A stretch of 31,176 nucleotides of DNA from an uncultured Bacillota bacterium (GCA_905200905.1 CAJKMA010000029.1:1-31176); one strand, 5' to 3'; shown: positions 1-7,427, counted from the first letter of the stretch. Numbers and translations are program-made. The notes: generated by a model from the sequence alone, not told the origin.

Positions 1-2
1 CA

Positions 3-227
3 AGCCAGTATGCAGGTAGAAAACAGAGAAAACGTCAGTTCAGACAGCTCTGGATTGCTCGTATCAACGCAGCAGCAAGAATGAACGGATTATCCTACAG
101 CAAATTTATGTATGGATTAAAACTGGCTAACGTTGACCTGAACAGAAAAGTATTAGCTGACATGGCTATCAACGATGCACAGGGATTTGCTACATTAGCA
201 GAACTTGCAAAATCTAAATTAGCTTAA
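3..227 (+). CDS. rplT: 50S ribosomal protein L20, C-terminal part (5' truncated by window)
   Basis: The only open frame entering from the left edge gives 74 residues. They include YAGRKQRKRQFRQLWIARIN, then NGLSYSKFMYGLK and LADMAINDAQGFATL, ending in LAKSKLA and a TAA stop. This is the conserved C-terminal two thirds of ribosomal protein L20. L20 binds 23S rRNA early in large-subunit assembly and in Firmicutes is the last gene of infC-rpmI-rplT. It is followed at once by a strong hairpin terminator, as expected for the end of that operon. The start and any L20-dependent leader regulation lie outside the window. Confidence 0.97.
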   Translation, partial: SQYAGRKQRKRQFRQLWIARINAAARMNGLSYSKFMYGLKLANVDLNRKVLADMAINDAQGFATLAELAKSKLA

Positions 228-240
228 TGAATTTTTGAAG

Positions 241-277
241 GAGACTATCATTTTATTTTAAGATAGTCTCTTTTTTT
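241..277 (+). terminator. Rho-independent terminator after rplT
   Basis: A perfect 9-bp stem, GAGACTATC at 241-249 pairing with GATAGTCTC at 262-270, encloses a 12-nt AT-rich loop. It is followed by seven T residues. It starts 14 nt after the rplT stop and separates that operon from the next promoter. Confidence 0.93.
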
Positions 278-281
278 ATGG

Positions 282-310
282 TTGAAATTTCCGCAAAAAC
301 TCAGTATAAT
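282..310 (+). promoter_or_regulatory. Sigma-A promoter for the EFR1 ferredoxin gene
   Basis: TTGAAA (282-287) and a perfect TATAAT (305-310) are separated by 17 nt. They lie just after the rplT terminator and 38 nt before the ATG at 348. A GAAAGGGG ribosome binding site precedes that ATG. Confidence 0.85.
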
Positions 311-347
311 TATTTATTTATAAACAACAGAAAGGGGTAGCGTTATT

Positions 348-1109
348 ATGAGTGTATATGCCATTTATTTTAGCCCCACAAGAAGTACAGAAAAAATTGT
401 AAAGATACTGGCCAAAGAATTTGGAAATTATGGGGAAATTGATTTAAGTAAGCAAAGCTCAGGAGAAAATGTAAGAGCTTTTAAAGAAGATGATATTTGT
501 ATTTTCGGTGTTCCTTCCTATGGAGGCAGGGTACCAGAGCCGGCTTTGGAGCGTATGAAGAAAATGAAAGGGAATCAGACTACAGCTATCTTGGTTGCAG
601 TATATGGAAACCGAGCATATGAGGATACGCTTTTAGAATTAAAGGAACAAGTAGAAAACTGTGGTTTCTTTCTGACGGGAGCAGTAGCAGCAGTAGCAGA
701 ACACTCTATTATGCATCAGTTTGCAACAAAAAGACCGGATAAAAAAGATAGACAGGAATTAAAACAGTTTGCAATAAAGCTTGTGGAAAAAATTAGGACA
801 GGACACGAAAAAGAAGGAATTATGGTACCTGGTAAGAAACCCTACCGTAGCTATAAAGGAGTACCGCTGAAACCAAAGGCAAGTAAGCAGTGTACAGAAT
901 GTGGACTTTGTGCACGTCTCTGTCCCGTAGGGGCTATTTCTGCTCAGGAGCTTCGGAAAACAGACAAGAGCAAATGTATTTCCTGTATGCGGTGCGTAGA
1001 AAACTGTCCTGCAAAGGCCAGAAAAGTTAGTAAATTGAAAGTAAAACTGGCATCACTAAAAATGAAAAAAGCGTGTGCAGATAGAAAAGAAAATCAGTTA
1101 TTCTTATAA
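348..1109 (+). CDS. EFR1-type flavodoxin-like / two-[4Fe-4S] ferredoxin protein
   Basis: This 253-residue soluble electron carrier has an N-terminal flavodoxin-like domain (about 1-150). It shows YFSPTRSTEKI at the phosphate-loop position and a GVPSYGGRVPEPA loop. A C-terminal bacterial ferredoxin domain follows, with two full CxxCxxCxxxCP motifs at C182/185/188/192 and C210/213/216/220. The architecture matches the EFR1 family of Firmicutes, whose members are thought to be cytoplasmic electron-transfer proteins; whether FMN is bound cannot be told from sequence. The gene has its own promoter and terminator, so it is monocistronic. It lies directly upstream of an Rnf-like operon that lacks the usual ferredoxin-type subunit RnfB, so a role as that complex's cytosolic partner is conceivable but unproven. 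The C-terminus is Lys-rich. Confidence 0.9.
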   Translation: MSVYAIYFSPTRSTEKIVKILAKEFGNYGEIDLSKQSSGENVRAFKEDDICIFGVPSYGGRVPEPALERMKKMKGNQTTAILVAVYGNRAYEDTLLELKEQVENCGFFLTGAVAAVAEHSIMHQFATKRPDKKDRQELKQFAIKLVEKIRTGHEKEGIMVPGKKPYRSYKGVPLKPKASKQCTECGLCARLCPVGAISAQELRKTDKSKCISCMRCVENCPAKARKVSKLKVKLASLKMKKACADRKENQLFL

Positions 1110-1126
1110 GAAAAATGAATTAGAAC

Positions 1127-1180
1127 AGTCATGGTAAATGTGGATACCCATATCCAGAAAATACCATGACTTTTTCTTTT
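1127..1180 (+). terminator. Rho-independent terminator after the EFR1 gene
   Basis: AGTCATGGTA (1127-1136) pairs perfectly with TACCATGACT (1162-1171). A second inner stem, TGGATA/TATCCA (1141-1146 with 1151-1156), sits inside the loop, and a T-rich tail follows to 1180. It isolates the ferredoxin gene from the Rnf-like operon. Confidence 0.9.
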
Positions 1181-1198
1181 TAATATGGGAAAATAAAC

Positions 1199-1227
1199 TT
1201 GCCAAAATAAGTACAATATGTTATTTT
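1199..1227 (+). promoter_or_regulatory. Possible sigma-A promoter for the Rnf-like operon
   Basis: TTGCCA (1199-1204), 17 nt and TATTTT (1222-1227, four of six consensus bases) lie upstream of the rnfC start at 1277. The -10 is weak and the region is very AT-rich, so other assignments are possible. A GGAGG site at 1262-1266 precedes the ATG. Confidence 0.45.
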
Positions 1228-1276
1228 ATTAAGGCATGTCAATTATTTAACGAAGAAAAGTGGAGGAAGACAGGGT

Positions 1277-2662
1277 ATGTGGAAAAAGAAAATAAGTAAA
1301 TTTCCCGGCGGAATTCATCCCACAGATGGTTATGACAAACTCATGACCATGAACCTGCCTGTTCAGGAATATTGGCCAAAAACTGTGACTATTTTGTCAG
1401 AGCAGTCTTTTGGCGGAACATGCAGACTTTTGGTCAAACCCAAAGATAAGGTAAAAGCAGGGGACTTGATCGGAACTGCAGAGGCCTTTATGGCAGCACC
1501 TCTTCACGCAAGCGTGACAGGAGAAGTCCTGGAGGTGAAAGAAGTGGTAAACCAGGGAAGAAAAATTCTGGCCTGTATTGTAGAACGGGAAGAAAACCAG
1601 AAATCTGCAGATGCGAAGAAAGCCTATGAAACAGAGTTTGTGGATATGGATGGAATTTCAAGGGAAGAGATTCTGGAAGGAATTCGTAGTGGTGGCCTTA
1701 CCGGTATGGGCGGTGCAGGTTTCCCTACTCATAAAAAATATGAGACAGATAAAGAAATTAGCACCTTGCTGATTAACGGTGTGGAGTGTGAGCCGTTTCT
1801 TACTTGCGATTACAGACTCATGCTGGAGAAAAGTTTTGCACTGTTAAATGGTGTGGCACTGCTGTTTAAAGCATCTGGTGCAAAAGAGGCTGTGATTTGT
1901 ATTGAAGATAATAAACCAGAAGCTATCAGGATTTTGAAGGAACTGCTTGTGCAGGCAGGAACCATGTCTAATATAAAAGGTTTTCAAAATATTCGGGTGG
2001 AAGAGCTTCCAACCAAATATCCCCAGGGAGGAGAACGTCAGTTGATTCAGGGCGTTTTAAAGCGAGAAGTACCTGCAGGGGGGCTTCCTGCAGATGTAGG
2101 GGTAATTGTTTCTAATATTGGAACGGCGAAAGCAGCAGCTGATATGGTACTGGGAGGAATCCCACTTATCAGGAGAAATGTCACAGTGACAGGTTGTGTA
2201 AAACAGCCAGGGAATTATCTGGTTCCAGTGGGAACCTCTGCAAAAGAGTTAGTAGAGCTTTGCGGTGGTGCTACGGTAAAAGAAAATCGAATTATTGCAG
2301 GAGGGCCTATGACAGGACCTTGTGTGGCTTCAGACTGGGATGGAGAAGAGGAATTGTTTTATGTAACGAAAAACACTTCCGGAATTTTAGTATTGCCAGA
2401 CAGTCAACAGGAGGAGCAGCCTTGCATTCGTTGTATGGGGTGTGAAAATGTGTGTCCTGTAGGTTTGGTGCCTTGTGAAATTGAGTATGCCTTTTTAGAA
2501 GAGGATTATGATTTGTGTGAAAGTCTTCACGCCAGCGAATGTATTGCCTGTGGTTGTTGCTCGTATACCTGTCCGGCAAAAAGGGAACTTTCTGTGCGGA
2601 CCAGAATGGCAAGAGATATGGTGAAACAGAGAATGCGGGAAAGGGCGGTGAAGAAAGCATGA
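1277..2662 (+). CDS. rnfC: Rnf-type electron transport complex subunit C
   Basis: This 461-residue protein is the peripheral NADH-facing subunit of Rnf complexes, which couple electron transfer between ferredoxin and NAD+ to ion transport. The N-terminus KFPGGIHPTDGYDK and the flavodoxin-fold segment GGLTGMGGAGFPTHKK (about 139-154) form the expected RnfC/NuoF-like NADH-FMN site. INGVECEPFLTCDYR follows at about 167-180. Two ferredoxin-type clusters are complete: CIRCMGCENVCP from residue 383 and CIACGCCSYTCP from residue 422. Length and order are normal for RnfC, which rules out a truncated gene. The stop overlaps the rnfD start as ATGA, so the two are translationally coupled. GGAGG at 1262-1266 fixes the start. 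Confidence 0.96.
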   Translation: MWKKKISKFPGGIHPTDGYDKLMTMNLPVQEYWPKTVTILSEQSFGGTCRLLVKPKDKVKAGDLIGTAEAFMAAPLHASVTGEVLEVKEVVNQGRKILACIVEREENQKSADAKKAYETEFVDMDGISREEILEGIRSGGLTGMGGAGFPTHKKYETDKEISTLLINGVECEPFLTCDYRLMLEKSFALLNGVALLFKASGAKEAVICIEDNKPEAIRILKELLVQAGTMSNIKGFQNIRVEELPTKYPQGGERQLIQGVLKREVPAGGLPADVGVIVSNIGTAKAAADMVLGGIPLIRRNVTVTGCVKQPGNYLVPVGTSAKELVELCGGATVKENRIIAGGPMTGPCVASDWDGEEELFYVTKNTSGILVLPDSQQEEQPCIRCMGCENVCPVGLVPCEIEYAFLEEDYDLCESLHASECIACGCCSYTCPAKRELSVRTRMARDMVKQRMRERAVKKA

Positions 2663-3600
2663 GTCAGACAAGAGTGATAAACGGACCTCATATCCGTACA
2701 GACCGAACAACCAGAAATGTGATGATGAATGTGGCAATTTCTCTGGTTCCGGCACTTCTGGGTGCTATTTACTTTTTCGGCATTCGGGCCTTATACCTGG
2801 CGGGTCTTTCTATTACTGTTTGTGTTCTTACAGAATTTTTCTGGCAGAAAATAAGCAAAAAACAGGTAACAGCAGGAGATTTCAGTGCTGTGGTAACAGG
2901 ACTTTTGTTGGTTTTAAACATGCCGGTTACGGTTCCCATATGGACTCTTGTGGCAGCAGATGTATTTAGTATTTTAGTTGTAAAGCAGATGTTTGGAGGA
3001 ATCGGAAATAACTTCGTCAATCCGGCATTAATGGGAAGACTTTTGACTATGGTTGCTTGGCCAGGTGCTGTTATGCAGTATGTTGCTCCAAGAACCATAG
3101 AAGCGGATGCAGTATCTGCGGCTACGGTTCTAGGTGCTGTGAAAACAGGAGGAGAGCAGAGCTACAGCTATCTTCAGATGTTCCTGGGAGAAACACCTGG
3201 TGCCATGGGGGAAACCAGCAAATTATTGTTGTTAGTTGGTTTTGCTTATATGTGTTATAAAGGAATTGTAAATGCAGAGGCAGCCTTTACATACATTGTT
3301 ACTGTAGTGGCGTTGACCTTTATTTTTGGACCGGAAGGATTTTTTACTGGAGATATTATGCTGAATCTTTTTGGCGGCGGCCTGATTATGGGTGCCTGTT
3401 ATATGCTTACAGACTATGTGTTTGTATCCAGAAGGGGAAGAATTCTTTATGCTATTGTAGCAGGTGTCATTACGGCAGCTATCAGGATTTTCAGTGTATA
3501 TCCTGAGGGAATTTGTTTTGGTATTTTAACAGCAAACTGTATGGCTGGAATGATGTCACTGCTGTATAAAAAGCATATATATGGGATTCAGAAAAAATAG
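2659..3600 (+). CDS. rnfD: Rnf-type electron transport complex subunit D
   Basis: This is a 313-residue integral membrane protein of the NqrB/RnfD family. The ATG that overlaps the rnfC stop begins MSQTRVINGPHIRTDRTTRN, the typical RnfD opening. A longer open frame upstream only runs in-frame over rnfC and is rejected. About nine hydrophobic segments are visible. NNFVNPALMGR (117-127) is the conserved RnfD/NqrB segment. DAVSAAT (150-156) matches the ApbE target consensus D-x-x-[ST]-x-A-T, predicting covalent FMN on T156. An apbE gene lies about 5.4 kb downstream. The position between rnfC and rnfG is canonical. Confidence 0.95.
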   Translation: MSQTRVINGPHIRTDRTTRNVMMNVAISLVPALLGAIYFFGIRALYLAGLSITVCVLTEFFWQKISKKQVTAGDFSAVVTGLLLVLNMPVTVPIWTLVAADVFSILVVKQMFGGIGNNFVNPALMGRLLTMVAWPGAVMQYVAPRTIEADAVSAATVLGAVKTGGEQSYSYLQMFLGETPGAMGETSKLLLLVGFAYMCYKGIVNAEAAFTYIVTVVALTFIFGPEGFFTGDIMLNLFGGGLIMGACYMLTDYVFVSRRGRILYAIVAGVITAAIRIFSVYPEGICFGILTANCMAGMMSLLYKKHIYGIQKK

Positions 3601-3620
3601 ATTTCATGGAGGAAGAACGG

Positions 3621-4559
3621 ATGAAAAATAAAAATGTAAGAGGGCTTCTGGCTCTGGTTGTTGTGACAGCGCTTTCTTTTGGGGTGATTTTAGGTTCAAA
3701 AGCACTGGCAAAAGATACAGGAGCAGGGGATGCCTCCAAAGAGGCAAAAGTTCTGGAAGAACTGGATACGAAAGGTACTGAAAACATTCAGAAAGCTGTG
3801 AAAACAGATAGTGGTTATGTGGTTACTGTAAAGAAAAAAGGCTATGCCAGTGATATTGTGATGAATGTTTCTTTTGATGAAAAAGGAGAAACGATCAAAA
3901 AAGTAGAAGTGACAGAGCAGAATGAAACAGAAGGTCTTGGCGCTAAGATTGCAAATGAAGAATTTTTAAGCCAGTTTGAAGGGGTAAAAGCTCCGGTGGT
4001 TCTGCTTGGGATGAATCTGGAAGGAGACAGCCAGAAAGAAAGCAGTACAGATGAATTAAAAGACGTTGTTTTTGCAGATGGAACTTATGAGGCAAAAGGT
4101 GAGCCTTCAAATGGTTATACAGACCAGGTGAACATGACTGTAAAAGACGGAAAGATTACGGAAGTAGTATGGGAATCCGTAGGAGAGGATGGCAGTAAAA
4201 AAAGCGTACTGTCTGAAAATGGAGAGTATGTCATGACAGAGAATGGTCCGACCTGGAAAGAACAGGCAGAAGCTATGGCAGCAGCTCTGGTAGAGAACCA
4301 GTCTTTAGAATTTGCAAAACTTGATGAACAGGGAAAAACAGATGCAGTATCAGGAGTTAGTATTTCTGTAGGCGGATTTGTGGATTTAGCACAGCAGTGT
4401 TTGAACCAGGCAGCGGGAATCGAAGAAGCAACAGAGCAGGAAACAGAAACTTCAGTACAGGGAACACAGGTGGATGCAGTATCCGGCGCTACTGTTTCTT
4501 CTACAGCTGCTGTAACTGCAATCAATGATGCCTATGCATTTTTGCAGACAGTGAAATAA
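3621..4559 (+). CDS. rnfG: Rnf-type complex subunit G with an inserted second FMN-binding-like domain
   Basis: The predicted protein has 312 residues from the ATG at 3621. GGAGG at 3608-3612 lies 8 nt before this ATG and overlaps the alternative ATG at 3606, so the later start is chosen. One N-terminal membrane anchor (about 7-30) would leave the rest outside the membrane. Residues 60-130 (including TEGLGAKI) and 282-312 (VDAVSGATVSSTAAV) form the normal RnfG FMN-binding domain, with T291 the predicted flavinylated residue. Between them lies about 130 extra residues: VFADGTYEAKG at 150-160, VKDGKITEVVW at 174-184 and DAVSGVSISVGGF at 241-253. This resembles a separate lipoprotein-type FMN-binding domain with a degenerate acceptor site. 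Typical RnfG proteins are nearer 200 residues, so this is a nested-domain variant. Confidence 0.92.
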   Translation: MKNKNVRGLLALVVVTALSFGVILGSKALAKDTGAGDASKEAKVLEELDTKGTENIQKAVKTDSGYVVTVKKKGYASDIVMNVSFDEKGETIKKVEVTEQNETEGLGAKIANEEFLSQFEGVKAPVVLLGMNLEGDSQKESSTDELKDVVFADGTYEAKGEPSNGYTDQVNMTVKDGKITEVVWESVGEDGSKKSVLSENGEYVMTENGPTWKEQAEAMAAALVENQSLEFAKLDEQGKTDAVSGVSISVGGFVDLAQQCLNQAAGIEEATEQETETSVQGTQVDAVSGATVSSTAAVTAINDAYAFLQTVK

Positions 4560-4578
4560 GAAAAGCGGAGGATACGAT

Positions 4579-5349
4579 ATGAAGTTAAAATATCCGGCAG
4601 AAGCGTTTGCTTTTGGAATTGTGCTGTTTTCTGCAGGAATGAAAGAGGCCTTTGCAGCAGGGATTCTGGTGCTTCTTACCACAGTTTTTGCAGAAGCCTT
4701 GAAAAATCTGCTAAAAGACCGGGTTCCCAAGTGGAGTGTGTATTTGTGTGTGAGTATAGGAACAGCATCCTTGTGTGCTTCTGTATTCCTTCTTGGTTTT
4801 ACAGCTCTTGGAATTCCGGTAGACAATATAGGAATGTGGATTATGACCTGTATTTTGGGACTTTTTGTGGTAAAACATGTGCTTTTGGGAGCCATTGATG
4901 GAGAATATGGAGAACTTTTCTGGGAAGGAGCTATTGCTTGGGGATTTTGGATTCTCCTGGCTGTTATAAGAGAATTTTTGGGTGCGGGAACCATTTTCGG
5001 CAACAGCATTTATCAAGGAGAATTTCAGTCTAAGATTTTCTTAGATACCATGTTTGGATTCCTGACTGCAGGTATGGCTCTTGCCTTTACAAATGGAGTG
5101 CTAAAGAAAAAAAGTACTAATACACACAGCCTTCTCTTGGTGCTTCCTCTGGCAGTGTTTATGCGACCATTTGCAATGGAAAGCTTTGGAGCGCTTTTAG
5201 GACAGATTTGGACTATTGCCGTTCCTATGATTCTTTTTTGGTCCGTGAAAGTAACTTTGAAATTTGCACGGACTAGCAGAGCATACAAAGGTCTTCCAGT
5301 GGAAATGCTGGCAATGGGATTTATTTATATGATTTTGAGTATTTATTAG
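4579..5349 (+). CDS. rnfE: RnfE/RnfA-family (Rnf-Nqr) membrane subunit, possibly an E-A composite
   Basis: This 256-residue polytopic protein ends the operon. Residues 83-141 align by eye with the RnfE core, ending in IREFLGAGTIFG (130-141). The half-helix Cys of the second cluster-binding segment is present (C91 in MTCILG). The first segment reads FAFGIVLFSAGMKEAFAAG, where family members carry an LCP-type Cys, so that ligand is absent. The C-terminus RAYKGLPVEMLAMGFIY (234-250) resembles the RnfA ending (A-F-R-G-L-P-I-A-L) rather than RnfE. The protein is also longer than the roughly 200 residues of either subunit. No rnfA or rnfB follows: a terminator comes next and then a convergent gene. 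It may be a composite replacing both membrane halves, or a divergent RnfE. Family assignment is firm and the exact orthology is not. Confidence 0.8.
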   Translation: MKLKYPAEAFAFGIVLFSAGMKEAFAAGILVLLTTVFAEALKNLLKDRVPKWSVYLCVSIGTASLCASVFLLGFTALGIPVDNIGMWIMTCILGLFVVKHVLLGAIDGEYGELFWEGAIAWGFWILLAVIREFLGAGTIFGNSIYQGEFQSKIFLDTMFGFLTAGMALAFTNGVLKKKSTNTHSLLLVLPLAVFMRPFAMESFGALLGQIWTIAVPMILFWSVKVTLKFARTSRAYKGLPVEMLAMGFIYMILSIY

Positions 5350-5400
5350 AAAATTCCCTTGACAAACCTCATGTTAAACAGGTTTGCCAGGGGAATTTTT
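5350..5400. terminator. Bidirectional terminator between the Rnf-like operon and the OYE-type reductase
   Basis: AAATTCCC near 5351 pairs with GGGGAATTT at 5390-5398. An inner stem CAAACCT/AGGTTTG (5363-5369 with 5380-5386) closes a 10-nt loop. T-runs occur on the plus strand (5396-5400) and, read on the other strand, after the A-rich left arm. It serves both convergent units. Confidence 0.85.
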
Positions 5401-5418
5401 ATAAAAAAGAGGGAGGGA

Positions 5419-7377
5419 TTAAATTGTCACACCAGCACAGTATCCAGTACGCATTGCTTCCTGGATTTTAGAAGGCTTTCTACAGTCACCTACAAAGATG
5501 ACTTCTTCTGCTAGTTCATGCCAGTTTACGAAATTAGGAAGAGTTCCTTTCATACCGGCAGCTATCAGAACTGTATCAGCCTCTAATAACATTTCTTTGC
5601 CGGTTTCATCTACCATTTTTACGCCGCTATCTTCTATGGATAATACTTTTGCATTGCAATAAGAGGTCACTGCATCCTCCAATTTTTCCAGAAGATGACG
5701 CCAGTGGATATAAGGTGCATCTTTTGCCAGCCCGTCTCGCATTTCGATAATGGAAACGTCATGACCTTTCCAAGCTAGATCTAGACCTTCTTCACAGCCA
5801 GCTAGTCCGCCGCCGATAATCACAACTTTTTTTCCTACAGACAAATGTTTTTTATACAAGTCTGTGATATGGTTGGAAATGGGTTTATCAATACCTGGAA
5901 TTGGTGGAATGACAGGTTTAGAACCACATGCCACAATTAAAGTATCTGGTTTTTCCTGTGCAATGAGTTTTTCTGTTACTTCTGTATTCAGTCGAAGCTC
6001 CAGATTCGGAGTTCTCTGCACATTGATTACCATGGATTTTAAAAACTGTACAATATCTTTTTTGAAGGAAATCTGTTTCGCGTAATCAAGGCTGCTTGCC
6101 AGATGGTCATTTTTTTCACAGAGGATTACATGATCTCCTCTTTTAGCAGCAGTAATTGCTGCTTCCATACCACCAGGACCACCGCCGGCAACCAGTACTT
6201 TTTTCGCATAGGCTACAGGTTCTTCTTTGCAGGTATTTTCATATTCTCTTCCCCAGGTAGGATTTACACTACAGCGGAGAACACCGGAAGAAAATGGGAC
6301 GTGAGGGATAAATCCAGCGCTGATACAGGTTTCACAACGGATACATTTGGTGATTTCTTCTGGTTTACCCTGACGTGCTTTTCTTGGCCAGTTAGGGTCT
6401 GCAATAAATTGGCGTCCAACTACAACAAAATCAGCCTTTTTTTCTTCCAGTACATTTTCCATAAAATCAGGATCATTAATGCCGCCTACTACAGAAACAA
6501 GGGATTTGTGAACGACTGCTTTGATTTTGGAAGCATTTTCTACATTGCATCCTCTTGGATAAAATACAGTAGGGAACATTCTGGCAGAACTGCTAGTGTC
6601 GTGGAAAGTAGCTGCTGATACATGAATAATATCTACTTTTCCATCCAGCATTTTTGCAAATTCAATGGTTTCTTCAATAGGAATACCGCCTTCTGTTTCC
6701 TCTTCTCCACTTAGACGGAATTCAATAATCAGATTTGGACATTTCTGACGGATGCGATCCACAATCATTAATGGAAAACGTGCCTTGTTTTCAATGGAAC
6801 CGCCATATTTATCTGTTCTGTGATTATTCAAATCAGAAAGGAACTGGCTGATAAGCCATCCATGGCCCCCATGGATGTTTACAATATCACATCCGGCAAA
6901 TTCTGCCATATAAGCAGCCTGAGCATAGGCATCAGCAATCATATCCATCATATCTTCGTCCATTTCAATGACCTTATCACCATACAGATTGGCTTCCATA
7001 GGGCTCGGTCCAATGACATAGCCCCCTTCAGCGAGAAAAGCGCCTTTGGCACGACAGCCGGAATGGGTTAGCTCAATAGAAGCTAAAGCACCCCACTTAT
7101 GAACCGTGTCAACGGTCTGAATCAGAGACGGAAGAAGGGTTTCGTCATCTAGATGAGGCATTGTGGGATGGGCATGGTCAGTTAGACTATGTACACCAGC
7201 TTCTCCAAGTGTGACAATACCAGCACCGCCTTTGGCAATGGAGTTATACATTTCGTAAGCCTCACGAGTGTAGAAAGGGACATCCCCACTGGGAGACATA
7301 GGTGCAGATTCAATACGATTTTTGATATAAGTATTTCTAATGCGAATAGGTTCAAATAAATGTGGATAATGGAACAT
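5419..7377 (-). CDS. NADH:flavin oxidoreductase, old yellow enzyme / 2,4-dienoyl-CoA reductase type
   Basis: This 652-residue enzyme has three parts. An FMN-binding TIM barrel spans about 1-340, with HLFEPIRIRNTYIKNR, IELTHSGCRAKGA and NIHGGHGWLISQFLS. An iron-sulfur segment carries C345, C348, C351 and C369. C-terminal FAD/NAD(P) domains carry VAGGGPGGMEAA (397-407) and IIGGGLAGCEEG (520-531). Such enzymes reduce activated C=C bonds of enoates, enones or dienoyl-CoAs. The position of the usual catalytic Tyr in H-G-Y-L is W174, and the third-to-fourth Cys spacing is longer than in E. coli FadH. AAGGAGG lies 6 nt before the ATG at 7377; the frame extends upstream but without support. It is divergent from a sodium:solute symporter that may import its substrate, which is unknown. 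Confidence 0.93.
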   Translation of the reverse strand: MFHYPHLFEPIRIRNTYIKNRIESAPMSPSGDVPFYTREAYEMYNSIAKGGAGIVTLGEAGVHSLTDHAHPTMPHLDDETLLPSLIQTVDTVHKWGALASIELTHSGCRAKGAFLAEGGYVIGPSPMEANLYGDKVIEMDEDMMDMIADAYAQAAYMAEFAGCDIVNIHGGHGWLISQFLSDLNNHRTDKYGGSIENKARFPLMIVDRIRQKCPNLIIEFRLSGEEETEGGIPIEETIEFAKMLDGKVDIIHVSAATFHDTSSSARMFPTVFYPRGCNVENASKIKAVVHKSLVSVVGGINDPDFMENVLEEKKADFVVVGRQFIADPNWPRKARQGKPEEITKCIRCETCISAGFIPHVPFSSGVLRCSVNPTWGREYENTCKEEPVAYAKKVLVAGGGPGGMEAAITAAKRGDHVILCEKNDHLASSLDYAKQISFKKDIVQFLKSMVINVQRTPNLELRLNTEVTEKLIAQEKPDTLIVACGSKPVIPPIPGIDKPISNHITDLYKKHLSVGKKVVIIGGGLAGCEEGLDLAWKGHDVSIIEMRDGLAKDAPYIHWRHLLEKLEDAVTSYCNAKVLSIEDSGVKMVDETGKEMLLEADTVLIAAGMKGTLPNFVNWHELAEEVIFVGDCRKPSKIQEAMRTGYCAGVTI

Positions 7378-7407
7378 AATGACCCTCCTTATAAAAAATA
7401 CGATTTT

Positions 7408-7427
7408 TTGTTTAAAACAACTGTTTT
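7408..7427. promoter_or_regulatory. Candidate operator in the reductase/symporter divergent region
   Basis: Two overlapping palindromes lie between the divergent starts. TTGTTT-A-AAACAA spans 7408-7420 and AAAACA-AC-TGTTTT spans 7414-7427. The AT-rich symmetric shape suits a repressor or activator site. No regulator gene lies in this pair, so the binding protein is unknown. Confidence 0.4.

Noticed and set aside
2539..2658. Upstream in-frame extension of rnfD
   Set aside because: It only translates rnfC codons in another frame. The ATG overlapping the rnfC stop gives the normal RnfD N-terminus.
6103..6618. 171-residue plus-strand open frame inside the reductase gene
   Set aside because: It lies wholly opposite the well-supported OYE-type coding sequence, has no ribosome binding site and shows low-complexity composition typical of an antisense shadow.
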